NCBI RefSeq assembly: GCF_042408365.1
Contig: NZ_JBHOQJ010000062.1
Coordinates: forward strand, 1 to 33,420
DNA length: 33,420 nt
From: Thermoflexus sp042408365
GTDB lineage: Bacteria > Chloroflexota > Anaerolineae > Thermoflexales > Thermoflexaceae
Reading direction: 5' to 3'
How positions within the stretch are numbered: the stretch's first letter is position 1; each line of letters starts with the position of its first letter. Below, piece after piece: positions 7,364-15,709 of the stretch. The notes beneath the pieces were generated by a model. The model worked only from the letters and a program-made list of their open reading frames with translations. It had not been told where the DNA came from and did no database searches. The position numbers and the translations under genes were made by a program.

Positions 7364-8412
7364 CAGATCCGAGGAAGCTGCTCGCCGGCCAGCATGCTGA
7401 CGACCCGGAAACCGCCGATCCGGGTGCGGAGCAAAACGAGATGTCGGGGATCTTCCACCACCTCCCCGATGATCGCCGCTTCCTGTCCGAGAGGATGGGC
7501 CCGCATGGCCTCCAAGACCCGTTCGGCGTCCTCGCGGGCCACCACGGCCACCAGCTTCCCCTCGTTGGCCACGTGGAGAGGATCCAGCCCCAGGATCTCG
7601 CAGGCGCCCTTCACCTCGTCTTGGATCGGGATGCGGCCCTCGTCGATGTGGATGCCGACGCCGGAGCTCATCGCGATCTCGTTCAGGGCGCTGGCCAGGC
7701 CGCCCCGCGTCGCGTCGCGCATACAGCGGATGCGGGGGCTGGCCCGCAACATGGCGGCCACCAGGGTGTGGAGGGGGGCGGTGTCCGAGCGGACAGGCCG
7801 CTCGAACCCGATTTGGGCGCGGGCCAGCATCACGGCGATCCCGTGGGCGGCGATGGGACCGTTGAGCAATACCAGATCCCCAGGCCGCGCCTGATCGGCG
7901 GACAGGAGGCCCTCGTATTCCACCACCCCGATGCCGGTGGTGGTGATGAAGAGCTTGTCCGCCTTCCCCCGGTTCACTACCTTCGTATCCCCTGTCACGA
8001 TAGGAACCCCCGCTTCCTCAGCGGCCCGACGCATGGAGTCCACGATCTGGCACAGGGTGTCAATGGGCAGCCCTTCCTCCAGGATGAAGGCGGCGCTCAA
8101 GACCAAGGGGCGCGCCCCGCTGACGGCCAGGTCGTTGATCGTCCCGTTGACGGCCAGCTGACCGATGTCGCCGCCCGGAAACACGATGGGATCGACCACG
8201 AAGGAGTCGGTGGTGAAGGCCAACCGCAGCCCGTCCACGTTCAGGACGGCGGCGTCGTTCAGGACGCGGGTTTCCGGCGGCAAGAGGAGTGGGCGGAACA
8301 CCTTCTCGATGAGTTCGTGCATCAGCCGCCCGCCGCTTCCGTGCCCCAACAGCACCATGCGATAGGAAAGGGGCGGGACTGGACAAGATCCCATGGGCTC
8401 CACGGTCGCCAT
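7360..8412 (-). CDS. hypE: HypE, carbamoyl dehydratase for [NiFe] cyanide ligand
   Basis: 350 residues of the PurM/AIR synthetase-like fold. The protein ends in PRIC, the diagnostic HypE tail whose terminal cysteine receives the carbamoyl group from HypF and is dehydrated with ATP to thiocyanate, the source of the Fe-bound CN ligands. Also visible are GHGSGGRLMHELI near residue 25, TTDSFVVDPIVFPGGDIGQLAVNG split over strands 70-95, and a glycine-rich ATPase region (VTGDTKVV). The ATG at 8412 with GAGGAG about 11 bases upstream is chosen; the open frame continues upstream into the crotonase gene. Five bases separate it from that gene. It delivers ligands through the HypCD complex encoded just upstream. 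Confidence 0.95.
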   Translation of the reverse strand: MATVEPMGSCPVPPLSYRMVLLGHGSGGRLMHELIEKVFRPLLLPPETRVLNDAAVLNVDGLRLAFTTDSFVVDPIVFPGGDIGQLAVNGTINDLAVSGARPLVLSAAFILEEGLPIDTLCQIVDSMRRAAEEAGVPIVTGDTKVVNRGKADKLFITTTGIGVVEYEGLLSADQARPGDLVLLNGPIAAHGIAVMLARAQIGFERPVRSDTAPLHTLVAAMLRASPRIRCMRDATRGGLASALNEIAMSSGVGIHIDEGRIPIQDEVKGACEILGLDPLHVANEGKLVAVVAREDAERVLEAMRAHPLGQEAAIIGEVVEDPRHLVLLRTRIGGFRVVSMLAGEQLPRIC

Positions 8413-8417
8413 AACGG

Positions 8418-9272
8418 TTACGCTCCTCGGAACTGAGGCTCCCGCTTCTCGAAGAAAGCGGCCAGGCCTTCCGCGAAATCCGGCGTCTCGGCGATCTCCA
8501 CCAGATGGCGCAACTCTTTCGCCATATGGACATCTAGGCGATCGATCCCGAGGGCTTCGTTGATGAGGGCCTTGGTGATCGCCCACGCCCGGGTGGGCCC
8601 GCGGGCCAGCCGCCCGGCGATCGCCTCCACCTCCCGATCAAAGGTTTCAAAGGGGAAGATCCCGTTGATGAGGCCCCACTCCAGGGCCTGCTGGGCGCTG
8701 AGGCGAGGGTTCAGAAAAACCATCTCCATCGTCCGCCTCAGGCCGATGAGCCGGGGGAGAATAAAAGTGGTGCTTTCCGCGCCGGTGAGGCTGGTCTTTG
8801 AATACGCCCACTCGAAGCTGGCCCGATCGGAGGCGAAGACCAGATCGCAGGCCATCGCCAGGCCCAGCCCCCCCGCCGCGGCGATCCCCTTGACGGCGGC
8901 GATGAACGGCTTGGGGGCGCGACGGATCTCCGAGATCGTGCTGTGGAGGTATTCCAGGATCTCCTTGAAACTGCGCCCGTAGCCGCTCTCGATCTCGCGG
9001 GACTCCGGTTGGAGGTATGAGAAATCCTCCGGGTGCTCCTGCTCCCGGATGTACTTGAGGTCCGCCCCGCTGCAGAACACCCGATCGGTTCCGGCCAGGA
9101 TGACGCAACGGATCTCCGGATCACGGGCGAATTGAAGGGCGGCCTTCCGCAGATCTCGGGCCATCATCACGTCCAGGGCGTTGAAGCGATCCGGCCGGTC
9201 CAACTGGATGATCCCGACCGCATCCTCCCGCCGCATCCGGATGTGATAAAGCTCAACAGTCTCCGATTTCAT
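8418..9272 (-). CDS. Crotonase-superfamily (enoyl-CoA hydratase/isomerase-like) protein inside the hyp operon
   Basis: 284 residues with the crotonase fold: VGIIQLDRPDRFNALD (about 19-34), the first oxyanion-hole region FCSGADLKYI (about 66-75) and the second, KGIAAAGGLGLAMACDLVFA (split around 129-148). The residues aligned with the two catalytic glutamates of classical enoyl-CoA hydratase appear to be glycine (GGLGLA for GGCELA) and a non-acidic residue in SFEWAYSKTSLTGAES, so it is unlikely to be a standard hydratase; it looks closer to PaaG-type isomerases. It starts with ATGA overlap on hypD and ends 5 bases before hypE. Context is notable because HypX, which makes the CO ligand aerobically in some bacteria, has a crotonase-like C-terminal domain; here no formyltransferase half is present. 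A beta-oxidation or isomerase role is the alternative. Confidence 0.8.
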   Translation of the reverse strand: MKSETVELYHIRMRREDAVGIIQLDRPDRFNALDVMMARDLRKAALQFARDPEIRCVILAGTDRVFCSGADLKYIREQEHPEDFSYLQPESREIESGYGRSFKEILEYLHSTISEIRRAPKPFIAAVKGIAAAGGLGLAMACDLVFASDRASFEWAYSKTSLTGAESTTFILPRLIGLRRTMEMVFLNPRLSAQQALEWGLINGIFPFETFDREVEAIAGRLARGPTRAWAITKALINEALGIDRLDVHMAKELRHLVEIAETPDFAEGLAAFFEKREPQFRGA

Positions 9273-10426
9273 CCCGATCCACCTCCAAGGGCCGAAGGGC
9301 CCGTGATGTGTCCTCCGTATTCATACCATATTCGGCACGCGCCTTCGCTGCTGACCATGCAGGCACCCACCGGGGTTTCCGGGGTGCATTCTTGGCCGAA
9401 GAGCCGGCAATCATAAGGGGTGGCGACGCCGGCCATGATGTTCCCGCAAAGGCATTCCTGGGTGAGACGGGGCGGGGCATCGCGCAGCCATTCCGAGAGG
9501 CGGATGTCGAAGCGGGCCCGCGCATCGACCCCAGCGTACTTCGGGCGCAGGCGGAGGTTGCCGTTGGGCACGTAGGCGATCCCCCGCCAGATCCCGCTTT
9601 CCGTCTCGAACACCTCCCAGAGCAGCCGCTGGGCGTTGCGGTTGCCCTCCGGCGTGACGCAACGCGGGTAGGCGTTGACCACCCGCTTCTCGCCCCGGCG
9701 GATCAGCTCCACCAGCTGAACCAGCGCGCCGAGGATGTCCAGGGGCTCGAACCCGGCGACCACCACCGGGATGCCATGGCGCTCCACAAAGCGCTCGAAG
9801 ACCTTCCATCCGGTGATGGTCGCGGCGTGGCCGGCGGCCAGGAACCCTTGGACGCGCGTGCGAGGCATCTCGGCCACGATCTCCATCACGGGGGGGATGT
9901 ACTTGTGAGCGGAGAGCACCGAGAAATTCTTCGGCGGGCCGGAGAGGATCACCGCCGCCGTGGCCACCGCGGTGGTCTCAAACCCGGTGGCGAAGAAGAC
10001 CACCTCCCGATCGGTCTCCCGGGCGATCTGCAAGGCCTCCCACGGGCTGTAGATCACGCGGACGTCCGCCCCCTCCGCTTTGGCTTCCGCCAGGGACTTG
10101 AGGGTCCCCGGAACCCGGAACATATCCCCGAAGGTGAGCAGAACCACCCCCTGCTCGGCGAGGTAGACGGCCTCGTCCACCTCCGGCATGTCGGTCACGC
10201 ACACCGGGCACCCCGGCCCCATGATGATGTGGAGGTGGGGCGGGAGGAGGCTTCGGAGCCCGAAGCGGGCGATGCTCTGTTCGTGGGTGCCGCAGACGTG
10301 CATGATCGAGATCGGCTCCTTTAGGTCCGCGCACAGCCGCTCCAGGGCGCGCCGGAAGGCCTGCACCCGCTCCGGGTCGCGGAACTCCAGACGCTCGGAG
10401 GGTTTGGGAAGGCGCGTTAGGATCAT
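9269..10426 (-). CDS. hypD: HypD, Fe-S scaffold for Fe(CN)2CO assembly
   Basis: 385 residues. Characteristic HypD signatures are present: MHVCGTHEQSIARFG (about 42-56), MGPGCPVCVTDMPEVDEA (about 69-86), a redox/4Fe-4S cysteine set near the C-terminus (ECLCGNIM, YDCRLFGQEC, VGACMVSSEGAC). HypD with HypC carries the iron while CN and CO are attached. Starts with ATGA overlap on hypC behind GGAGG, and its own TGA overlaps the crotonase start. Confidence 0.95.
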   Translation of the reverse strand: MILTRLPKPSERLEFRDPERVQAFRRALERLCADLKEPISIMHVCGTHEQSIARFGLRSLLPPHLHIIMGPGCPVCVTDMPEVDEAVYLAEQGVVLLTFGDMFRVPGTLKSLAEAKAEGADVRVIYSPWEALQIARETDREVVFFATGFETTAVATAAVILSGPPKNFSVLSAHKYIPPVMEIVAEMPRTRVQGFLAAGHAATITGWKVFERFVERHGIPVVVAGFEPLDILGALVQLVELIRRGEKRVVNAYPRCVTPEGNRNAQRLLWEVFETESGIWRGIAYVPNGNLRLRPKYAGVDARARFDIRLSEWLRDAPPRLTQECLCGNIMAGVATPYDCRLFGQECTPETPVGACMVSSEGACRIWYEYGGHITGPSALGGGSG

Positions 10427-10704
10427 GGGGCATCCTCCAGGGGTCGGATCTCGCCCTGTACCTCCGCGGCCATCAGGTCCTCCTCCGCCGCCCGCAAGAG
10501 CGCCTCATAGAAGGCCAGGGTTTCTTCGACCTCCTCCGAGGGGATGCGCCGGATGGCGAAGCCCACGTGGACCAGGACGTAATCGCCGGGGGCCACCGGC
10601 TCGTCCACCGTATGGAGCATCACCGGCTTGCGCACTCCCCAGAAGTCCACCAGGGCCGTCATATCGTTCACTTCCACCACTTTCCCTGGAACCCCCAGGC
10701 ACAT
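10423..10704 (-). CDS. hypC: HypC/HupF hydrogenase assembly chaperone
   Basis: 93 residues beginning MCLGVPGKVVEV. Cys2, exposed after removal of Met, is the essential residue that binds iron with HypD and hands it to the large-subunit precursor. The OB-like core is followed by a helical tail (about 58-93) slightly longer than in the shortest family members. GGAGG lies about 6 bases before the ATG. Its first 200 bases are also read in a second frame by the 3' end of the hypF open frame. Confidence 0.95.
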   Translation of the reverse strand: MCLGVPGKVVEVNDMTALVDFWGVRKPVMLHTVDEPVAPGDYVLVHVGFAIRRIPSEEVEETLAFYEALLRAAEEDLMAAEVQGEIRPLEDAP

Positions 10705-13111
10705 CGCGAGCCTCCTTTCTTGGATCAGAAGGGCGATCGAGGTAGGCCGCGGCGATCAGGATCTGACCCAGGCTGATCCCCCCATCGTTGGGGGGAACTT
10801 GGCGATGAAGGAGAACGGTGAACCCTTCTTCCGCCAGGCGCTGGGCGGCCCGTTCGGTGAGCAGGCGGTTCTGGAAGCAGCCCCCGCTCAAGGCCACGCG
10901 GCTTTCCCCGACCGCTCGCGCGACCGCTACCATCGCCTGGACCAGGGCGTTATGGAACCGGGCGGCGATCCTCGACCGATCCTCCCCCCGGCGCAGGTCC
11001 TCCAGCACGGCCTCCAGCAGCGGGGCCCAGTCCAAGACCCACAGCGGTCCATCCCCCTCCGATCGGGAGGAGAGGGGGAGCGGGTACGCGCCGGCCTCCC
11101 GCGGATCGGCAATGAACTCCAATGCCATCGCGGCCTGTCCTTCGAAGGTGATCTCCTGGCGGAGGTCCAGCAGGGCGGCGACGGCATCGAACAGCCGTCC
11201 CATGCTGGAAGTCCAGGGGGCGTTCACCCCTCGGGCCATCATTTGGGCCAGCATCTCTCGCTCCCCAGGCCGCAACGCCCGCACCGGGGCGAGGTGGTCC
11301 CATTCTAGGACAGCATCCCCTGCCAGCTCCCACAACCACGCGAAGGCCGCCCGTCGGGGCGCGAGGATCGCGGCGTCCCCCCCGGGCAGGCGGAACGGTC
11401 GGAGACAAGCGACCCGCCGGAACCCACGGGCATCCCCCCACAGGAACTCCCCGCCCCAGATCGTCCCGTCCGGGCCGTATCCCGTGCCATCCCATGTGAC
11501 CCCCAGCGCCGGCCCTTCCACGCCGTTGTCCGCGAGGCATGCCACCAGATGGGCATGGTGATGTTGAACGGGGATGAGGGGTAAAGGCGCCCGCCGGCCG
11601 AGCGGCTGTGGGAGATCCCCTGCGGCGGCGCGCTGCGCCCAGACGGTGGAGGCGTAGTCCGGGTGCAGATCGTGGGCGATGGCCACCGGCTCGGCCTCGT
11701 AGAGGCGGAGGAAATCGAAGATGGCCCGCTCGAAGGCCGCCAGCGCCTCCGCCGTGTCCAGATCCCCGATGTGCTGGCTCAGGAAGACCTGGCGCCCCAC
11801 GCTGAGGGCGACGGTGTTCTTCAGATGGCCGCCCACCGCCAGGATGGTCGGGAGGGGGCGGTTCAATAAAATCGGCATCGGGGCGAAGCCCCGGGCCCGC
11901 CGCAGCAGGCGGGGCTCTCCACCCATAAGAATCATCACGCTGTCGTCGACGTGATGGGCGATCGGCCGGTTGTGAATCAGGAAGGCGTCCGCCACCCGGG
12001 ACAGCCGATGGAATGCCTCCCACTCGTCCGTGCAGATCGGCTCGTCGCTCAGGTTCCCGCTGGTGGCCACCACCGGGAAGTCCAGCTCATGGAGCAGCAG
12101 GTGGTGGAGCGGGGTGTAGGGCAACATCACCCCCAGATAGGGGTTGTCCGGAGCGACGTTCGGAGCCACCGGGGCGTCCGGCCGGCGGGGAAGGAGGACG
12201 ATCGGGGCCTCGGGCCCCTTCAGTAGGGCTTCCGCCTCCGGAGGGAGGAAGCACATCGCGCGGACCTGATCGAGGTCCCGGGCCATCAGGGCGAAGGGCT
12301 TGTCCCGGCGGGGTTTGCGGGCCCGCAACCGATCGATCGCCGCCTCGTTCCGGGCGTCGACCATCAGATGGAATCCGCCCAATCCCTTCACGGCCACGAT
12401 CCGGCCGGCCCGCAAGGCCTCGGCGGCGTGCCGCAACGCCGCATCCCCCAGCGCGATCCGCATGTATTCCTCAACGCGCGGCGGGAAATCCGGATGGTCC
12501 TCCATGGGGTTCAGAGGACCATCCCCCCGGGTGTAAAAGGCCAGGGTGGGGCCGCAGTGGGGGCAGGCGTTGGGCTGGGCGTGGAACCGACGATCCAGCG
12601 GATCCTCGTACTCGGCCCGACAGGCCGGGCACATCCGGAAGCGGCGCATCGTGGTGTTCGGTCGATCGTAGGGCAGGGCCTCGAGGATCGTAAAGCGGGG
12701 GCCGCAATCGGTGCAGTTGGTGAAGGGGTACCGGTAGCGTCGATCGTTCGGATCATGCACCTCCGCCAGACAGCGGGGGCAGGTGGCGATGTCCGGCAGG
12801 ACCAGGGCGGTTTTCTCGCCCTCTCCTTCACTGTGGCGGATTTCAAAGCAAGTATAACCGGCGGGATCCAACCAGTGGGCCTGCAGCGAGTGGATCCGCG
12901 CGCGGGGAGGGGCCTCCCGGGGGAGGCGCTCCAGGAAGCGCTCCAGACAGGAGGCAGGGCCTTCCACCTCGATGAACACCCCCCGGGTGTCGTTGAGGAC
13001 CCAGCCCGCCAGGCCAAGCTCAACCGCCAGCCGGTAGATGTAAGGTCGAAACCCCACCCCCTGGACCGCCCCTTGAATTTCCACCCGCAGCCGTCGCTTC
13101 TCAGCGGTCAT
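10505..13111 (-). CDS. hypF: HypF carbamoyltransferase, with out-of-frame 3' extension over hypC
   Basis: 868 residues as open frame. Domains in order: acylphosphatase-like (about 8-95, with GAVQGVGFRPY), two zinc fingers (C111/C114/C133/C136 and C161/C164/C183/C186), a YrdC-like domain (about 230-410) that makes carbamoyl-AMP, and a Kae1-like domain (about 480-790, with HHAHLVACLADN and GVTWDGTGYGPDG) that transfers carbamoyl to HypE. Family similarity ends near ISLGQILIAAAYL (residue 791). The frame then stays open for 77 residues rich in Gly, Arg and Pro, running 200 bases into hypC in another frame. This tail has no family counterpart, so either the stop has been lost or an assembly indel hides it. 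The ATG at 13111 overlaps the hypB TGA as ATGA. Confidence 0.9.
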   Translation of the reverse strand: MTAEKRRLRVEIQGAVQGVGFRPYIYRLAVELGLAGWVLNDTRGVFIEVEGPASCLERFLERLPREAPPRARIHSLQAHWLDPAGYTCFEIRHSEGEGEKTALVLPDIATCPRCLAEVHDPNDRRYRYPFTNCTDCGPRFTILEALPYDRPNTTMRRFRMCPACRAEYEDPLDRRFHAQPNACPHCGPTLAFYTRGDGPLNPMEDHPDFPPRVEEYMRIALGDAALRHAAEALRAGRIVAVKGLGGFHLMVDARNEAAIDRLRARKPRRDKPFALMARDLDQVRAMCFLPPEAEALLKGPEAPIVLLPRRPDAPVAPNVAPDNPYLGVMLPYTPLHHLLLHELDFPVVATSGNLSDEPICTDEWEAFHRLSRVADAFLIHNRPIAHHVDDSVMILMGGEPRLLRRARGFAPMPILLNRPLPTILAVGGHLKNTVALSVGRQVFLSQHIGDLDTAEALAAFERAIFDFLRLYEAEPVAIAHDLHPDYASTVWAQRAAAGDLPQPLGRRAPLPLIPVQHHHAHLVACLADNGVEGPALGVTWDGTGYGPDGTIWGGEFLWGDARGFRRVACLRPFRLPGGDAAILAPRRAAFAWLWELAGDAVLEWDHLAPVRALRPGEREMLAQMMARGVNAPWTSSMGRLFDAVAALLDLRQEITFEGQAAMALEFIADPREAGAYPLPLSSRSEGDGPLWVLDWAPLLEAVLEDLRRGEDRSRIAARFHNALVQAMVAVARAVGESRVALSGGCFQNRLLTERAAQRLAEEGFTVLLHRQVPPNDGGISLGQILIAAAYLDRPSDPRKEARDVPGGSRESGGSERYDGPGGLLGSAQAGDAPYGGRAGGPRRLRPGPRGLRHPAHPLGGGRRNPGLL

Positions 13112-13785
13112 GTTGCGTTCGCCGAAGGGAATCGGGCGTTTCGTTGTTCCATCAGCCACCGGACCCATGCGTCGATGCCCTGACCGGTCCGGCAGGAAAC
13201 GATGAAAAGCCGCGGATCCGGCCGCAAGATCTCCAGGCCGTGTCGGAAGGCAGCGAGATCGAAGTCCAGGAGCTCCAGGAGATCGGCCTTGTTGAGCACG
13301 ATGGCGTCGGCCTTTTGGAACATCCCCGGATATTTGTAAGGCTTGTCATGGCCTTCAGGGACGCTGGCGATCACCACGTTTAGGTGAGCGCCCAGGTCGA
13401 ATTCCGCTGGGCAGATCAGATTTCCCACATTCTCGATGAAGAGCAGATCCAGCGCCGCCAGCGGCAAATGGGCGAGGGCCGAGCGGATCATCGGGGCGTC
13501 CAGGTGGCAGGCGCCGCCGGTGTTGATCTGGACCACTGGGATCTGGCGCGTCGCGATCCGTTCCGCATCCAGGGTCGAAGCGATGTCCCCTTCGATCACC
13601 CCCACCCGTAGCGCATCGGGGAGGCGCTCGAGCGTTGTGAGGATCAGGCTGGTTTTGCCGGCTCCGGGGGCGGACAGCAGGTTCACGACCAGGAGGCCAG
13701 CGGCGTCGAAGGCTGCCCGGTTCTCGGCGGCCACCGCCTCATTGGCCTGAAGGATCGCCTTCACCACCGGGATGTTCGTTCCCAT
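13108..13785 (-). CDS. hypB: HypB, GTPase for nickel insertion
   Basis: 225 residues. A SIMIBI GTPase: P-loop LLSAPGAGKTS (about 37-47), switch EGDIAST, the metal-site segment TGGACHLD (Cys and His ligands), FIENVGNLICP and the guanine motif LNKADLLE. It lacks the N-terminal histidine-rich or CxxCGC nickel-storage extension found in some homologs. It works with HypA to deliver nickel to the large subunit. The start lies inside the 3' end of hypA (47-base overlap), with a GAGGTGG sequence upstream. Confidence 0.95.
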   Translation of the reverse strand: MGTNIPVVKAILQANEAVAAENRAAFDAAGLLVVNLLSAPGAGKTSLILTTLERLPDALRVGVIEGDIASTLDAERIATRQIPVVQINTGGACHLDAPMIRSALAHLPLAALDLLFIENVGNLICPAEFDLGAHLNVVIASVPEGHDKPYKYPGMFQKADAIVLNKADLLELLDFDLAAFRHGLEILRPDPRLFIVSCRTGQGIDAWVRWLMEQRNARFPSANAT

Positions 13786-14128
13786 CTTCCACCTCGATGC
13801 GCTCCACCAGGCAACGGGTCCCGCCCTCCACTTGAATCTGGGGGCTGCCGCAGAGCGGGCAGACGGGGGTCAGCGGGGGTTCCACCGGGAACCGCGCCCC
13901 GCACGCCTGGCAGCGCCCCTCTCCGAGCTCCCGCCGGATCCGCAGGGCGGCGCCCTCAGCCAGCGTCCCACGGCTGAGCAGATCGAAGTAGAAGCGGATG
14001 GACTCGTCAACGTAACCGGTGAGGGCGCCGACGATCAGATCGACAGTAAGCACCCGCCGCGCCCCCGCCGCCTCCGCGGCTTCCAGGACCACGGAGAGGA
14101 TCCCCTGGGTGATGGCCAATTCGTGCAT
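13739..14128 (-). CDS. hypA: HypA, nickel metallochaperone
   Basis: 129 residues starting MHELAITQGIL; His2 is the conserved nickel ligand. The zinc site is built by two CxxC motifs, CQAC (about 75-78) and CPLC (about 91-94). A polar tail of about 15 residues after the usual end overlaps the start of hypB. The start at 14128 is set by the MHELA motif and the upstream GGAGGGA; the open frame runs further to 14206 without similarity. As the most upstream gene of the locus it should lie next to the main promoter. Confidence 0.93.
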   Translation of the reverse strand: MHELAITQGILSVVLEAAEAAGARRVLTVDLIVGALTGYVDESIRFYFDLLSRGTLAEGAALRIRRELGEGRCQACGARFPVEPPLTPVCPLCGSPQIQVEGGTRCLVERIEVEDGNEHPGGEGDPSGQ

Positions 14129-14533
14129 CGGATGGATCTTCCCTCCAACTCCAGTATAGCCGGTCACAACGGGCCCGGCCAAAAGAGGGTCGATGAAGGC
14201 AGGCAATCACCCCGACATGTGAAGCTGATCGTTCTATGAGGAATTTCAATCGGGTGTGACGGTGGAGGGGCCCCTGCGATATGGTATGGGGGCAAGCCTT
14301 GGGGCATCCCCAAGGGGTGCCCCTACATGGATCCCTCGAAAGGGCGGGTTGTCCGCTTGATCAGGTGGTCCGATCATCCACACCCTTCGGGGAGACTACT
14401 ACGAAGGCGTGAGCACCGGAATTGCCGCGGGGAGGAATCCGTAGTTTTATGATGGGAGTTGGGTCGCCGGGGGAGGCCGAAGGGCAGCCACCTCCGGCGG
14501 TTCGATCCTTCGGTCCGATGAGGAGGAGCGGCC
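14129..14533. other. Divergent intergenic region hypA/galK
   Basis: About 405 bases between the divergent hypA and galK starts. It must hold the promoters for the hydrogenase locus and for galK, but no convincing -35/-10 pair could be picked by eye. A GC-rich palindrome lies at 14297-14325. The plus-strand Shine-Dalgarno AGGAGGAG of galK is at 14521-14528. Short open frames here have no recognisable features. Confidence 0.4.
14297..14325. repeat. Nested GC-rich palindrome
   Basis: CCTTGGGG (14297-14304) and CCCCAAGG (14308-14315) form a perfect 8-bp stem with loop CAT; alternatively GGGGCA (14301-14306) pairs with TGCCCC (14318-14323). The two folds exclude each other. No T-run follows, so it is more like a dispersed intergenic repeat than a terminator. 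Confidence 0.5.
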
Positions 14534-15709
14534 GTGACGATCGCGGCGGAGGGACGGGCGATCCACGTGTTTCAAGAGCGCTTCGGGGAGAGACCGATGT
14601 TGCGGGCCCGAGCCCCCGGCCGGGTCAATCTCATCGGGGAGCACACGGATTACAACGAGGGTTTCGTCCTTCCCATCGCCATCGACCGGGCGATTTGGGT
14701 AGCGGCCCGCCCCCGCAAGGATCGGCGAGTTCGCCTGGTGGCGGCCGATTTCGAGGAAGAGGCGGAGTTCTCCATCGACCAACTGCGGCCGGGGATGTTG
14801 CGAGGGTGGGCGGCGTATCCGGCCGGGGTGGCGTGGGCGCTGGAGGAGGCCGGGATGCGTCTTCCCGGGCTGGAGGCCGTCATCGCAGGGGATGTGCCCA
14901 TCGCCAGCGGCTTAAGCTCCTCCGCCGCGCTGGAGGTGGCCTTCGCCGTCGCCTGGACGGCGCTGGGTGGCCACGAGAGGTCTCGGCTGGAGCTGGCCCG
15001 CCTGTGCCAGCGAGCGGAGAACGAGTTCGTGGGGGTGCGGTGCGGGATTATGGATCAGATGGCGGCCCTGTTCGGCCGGCGCGGATGCGCGCTGCTCATC
15101 GATTGTCGTTCCCTCGAAACCCGCCCCGTGCCGATCCCGGAGGAAGCGGTGATCGTAGTGGCCGACAGCGGGGTGCGCCGGGCGCTGGCTGCTTCCGCGT
15201 ACAACGAGCGCCGGGCGCAGTGTGAGGAGGCGGTGGCCCGACTTCGGACACGGTACCCCGGGATCCGCGCCTTGCGGGACGTGACGCCGGCGCAGCTGGA
15301 GGAGGCCCGGATGGAGCTTCCGGAATTGATCTACCGGCGGGCCCGGCATGTGGTGACCGAGAACGAGCGGGTCCTGCAAGCCGTTGTCGCGCTGGAGCGA
15401 GGGGATCTGCAGGCCTTCGGGGCTTTGCTCTACGCTTCGCATCGGAGCCTGCGGGACGATTATGAGGTGAGCTCTCCCGAGCTGGACACCCTGGTCGAGG
15501 CGGCCGGCTCGGTGGCCGGTGTGTACGGCGCCCGGTTGACCGGAGCGGGCTTTGGAGGTAGCATCCTGGCCGTGGTTCGGCGGGAAGCCGCTCCGGCCGC
15601 CGGCGAGGCTATGACGCGTGCCTACCTGGATCGCTTCGGCCGGCAGCCCGCGCTGTTTGTGGTCCGGCCGGACGATGGCGCCACCGTGCATTGGAACACA
15701 ACAGGATGA
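14534..15709 (+). CDS. galK: Galactokinase
   Basis: 391 residues of the GHMP kinase family. The galactokinase signature GRVNLIGEHTDYNEGFVLP is at about 29-47, and the ATP-binding motif PIASGLSSSAALEVA at about 116-130; the catalytic aspartate region is CGIMDQM and the C-terminal GHMP motif is GARLTGAGFGGS. It phosphorylates galactose to galactose-1-phosphate (Leloir pathway). No galT, galE or sugar transporter lies next to it. It starts with GTG at 14534, 6 bases after AGGAGGAG, and its stop overlaps the MFS gene start. Confidence 0.95.
   Translation: MTIAAEGRAIHVFQERFGERPMLRARAPGRVNLIGEHTDYNEGFVLPIAIDRAIWVAARPRKDRRVRLVAADFEEEAEFSIDQLRPGMLRGWAAYPAGVAWALEEAGMRLPGLEAVIAGDVPIASGLSSSAALEVAFAVAWTALGGHERSRLELARLCQRAENEFVGVRCGIMDQMAALFGRRGCALLIDCRSLETRPVPIPEEAVIVVADSGVRRALAASAYNERRAQCEEAVARLRTRYPGIRALRDVTPAQLEEARMELPELIYRRARHVVTENERVLQAVVALERGDLQAFGALLYASHRSLRDDYEVSSPELDTLVEAAGSVAGVYGARLTGAGFGGSILAVVRREAAPAAGEAMTRAYLDRFGRQPALFVVRPDDGATVHWNTTG

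Noticed and set aside
8418..9272. Complete HypX
   Set aside because: HypX needs an N-terminal formyl-THF transferase domain; this protein holds only a crotonase domain and no formyltransferase gene is nearby.
9308..10324. Long plus-strand open frame (338 codons) opposite hypD
   Set aside because: It mirrors the conserved hypD gene, has no family motifs and shows the Gly/His/Arg-rich make-up of an antisense shadow in GC-rich DNA.
10950..12023. 357-codon minus-strand open frame inside hypF
   Set aside because: Same strand but different frame from a clearly conserved HypF; low-complexity Gly/Pro/Arg composition and no recognisable domain.
14297..14325. Intrinsic terminator between hypA and galK
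   Set aside because: The two genes diverge from this region so no transcript needs ending there, and no T-run follows the stem.
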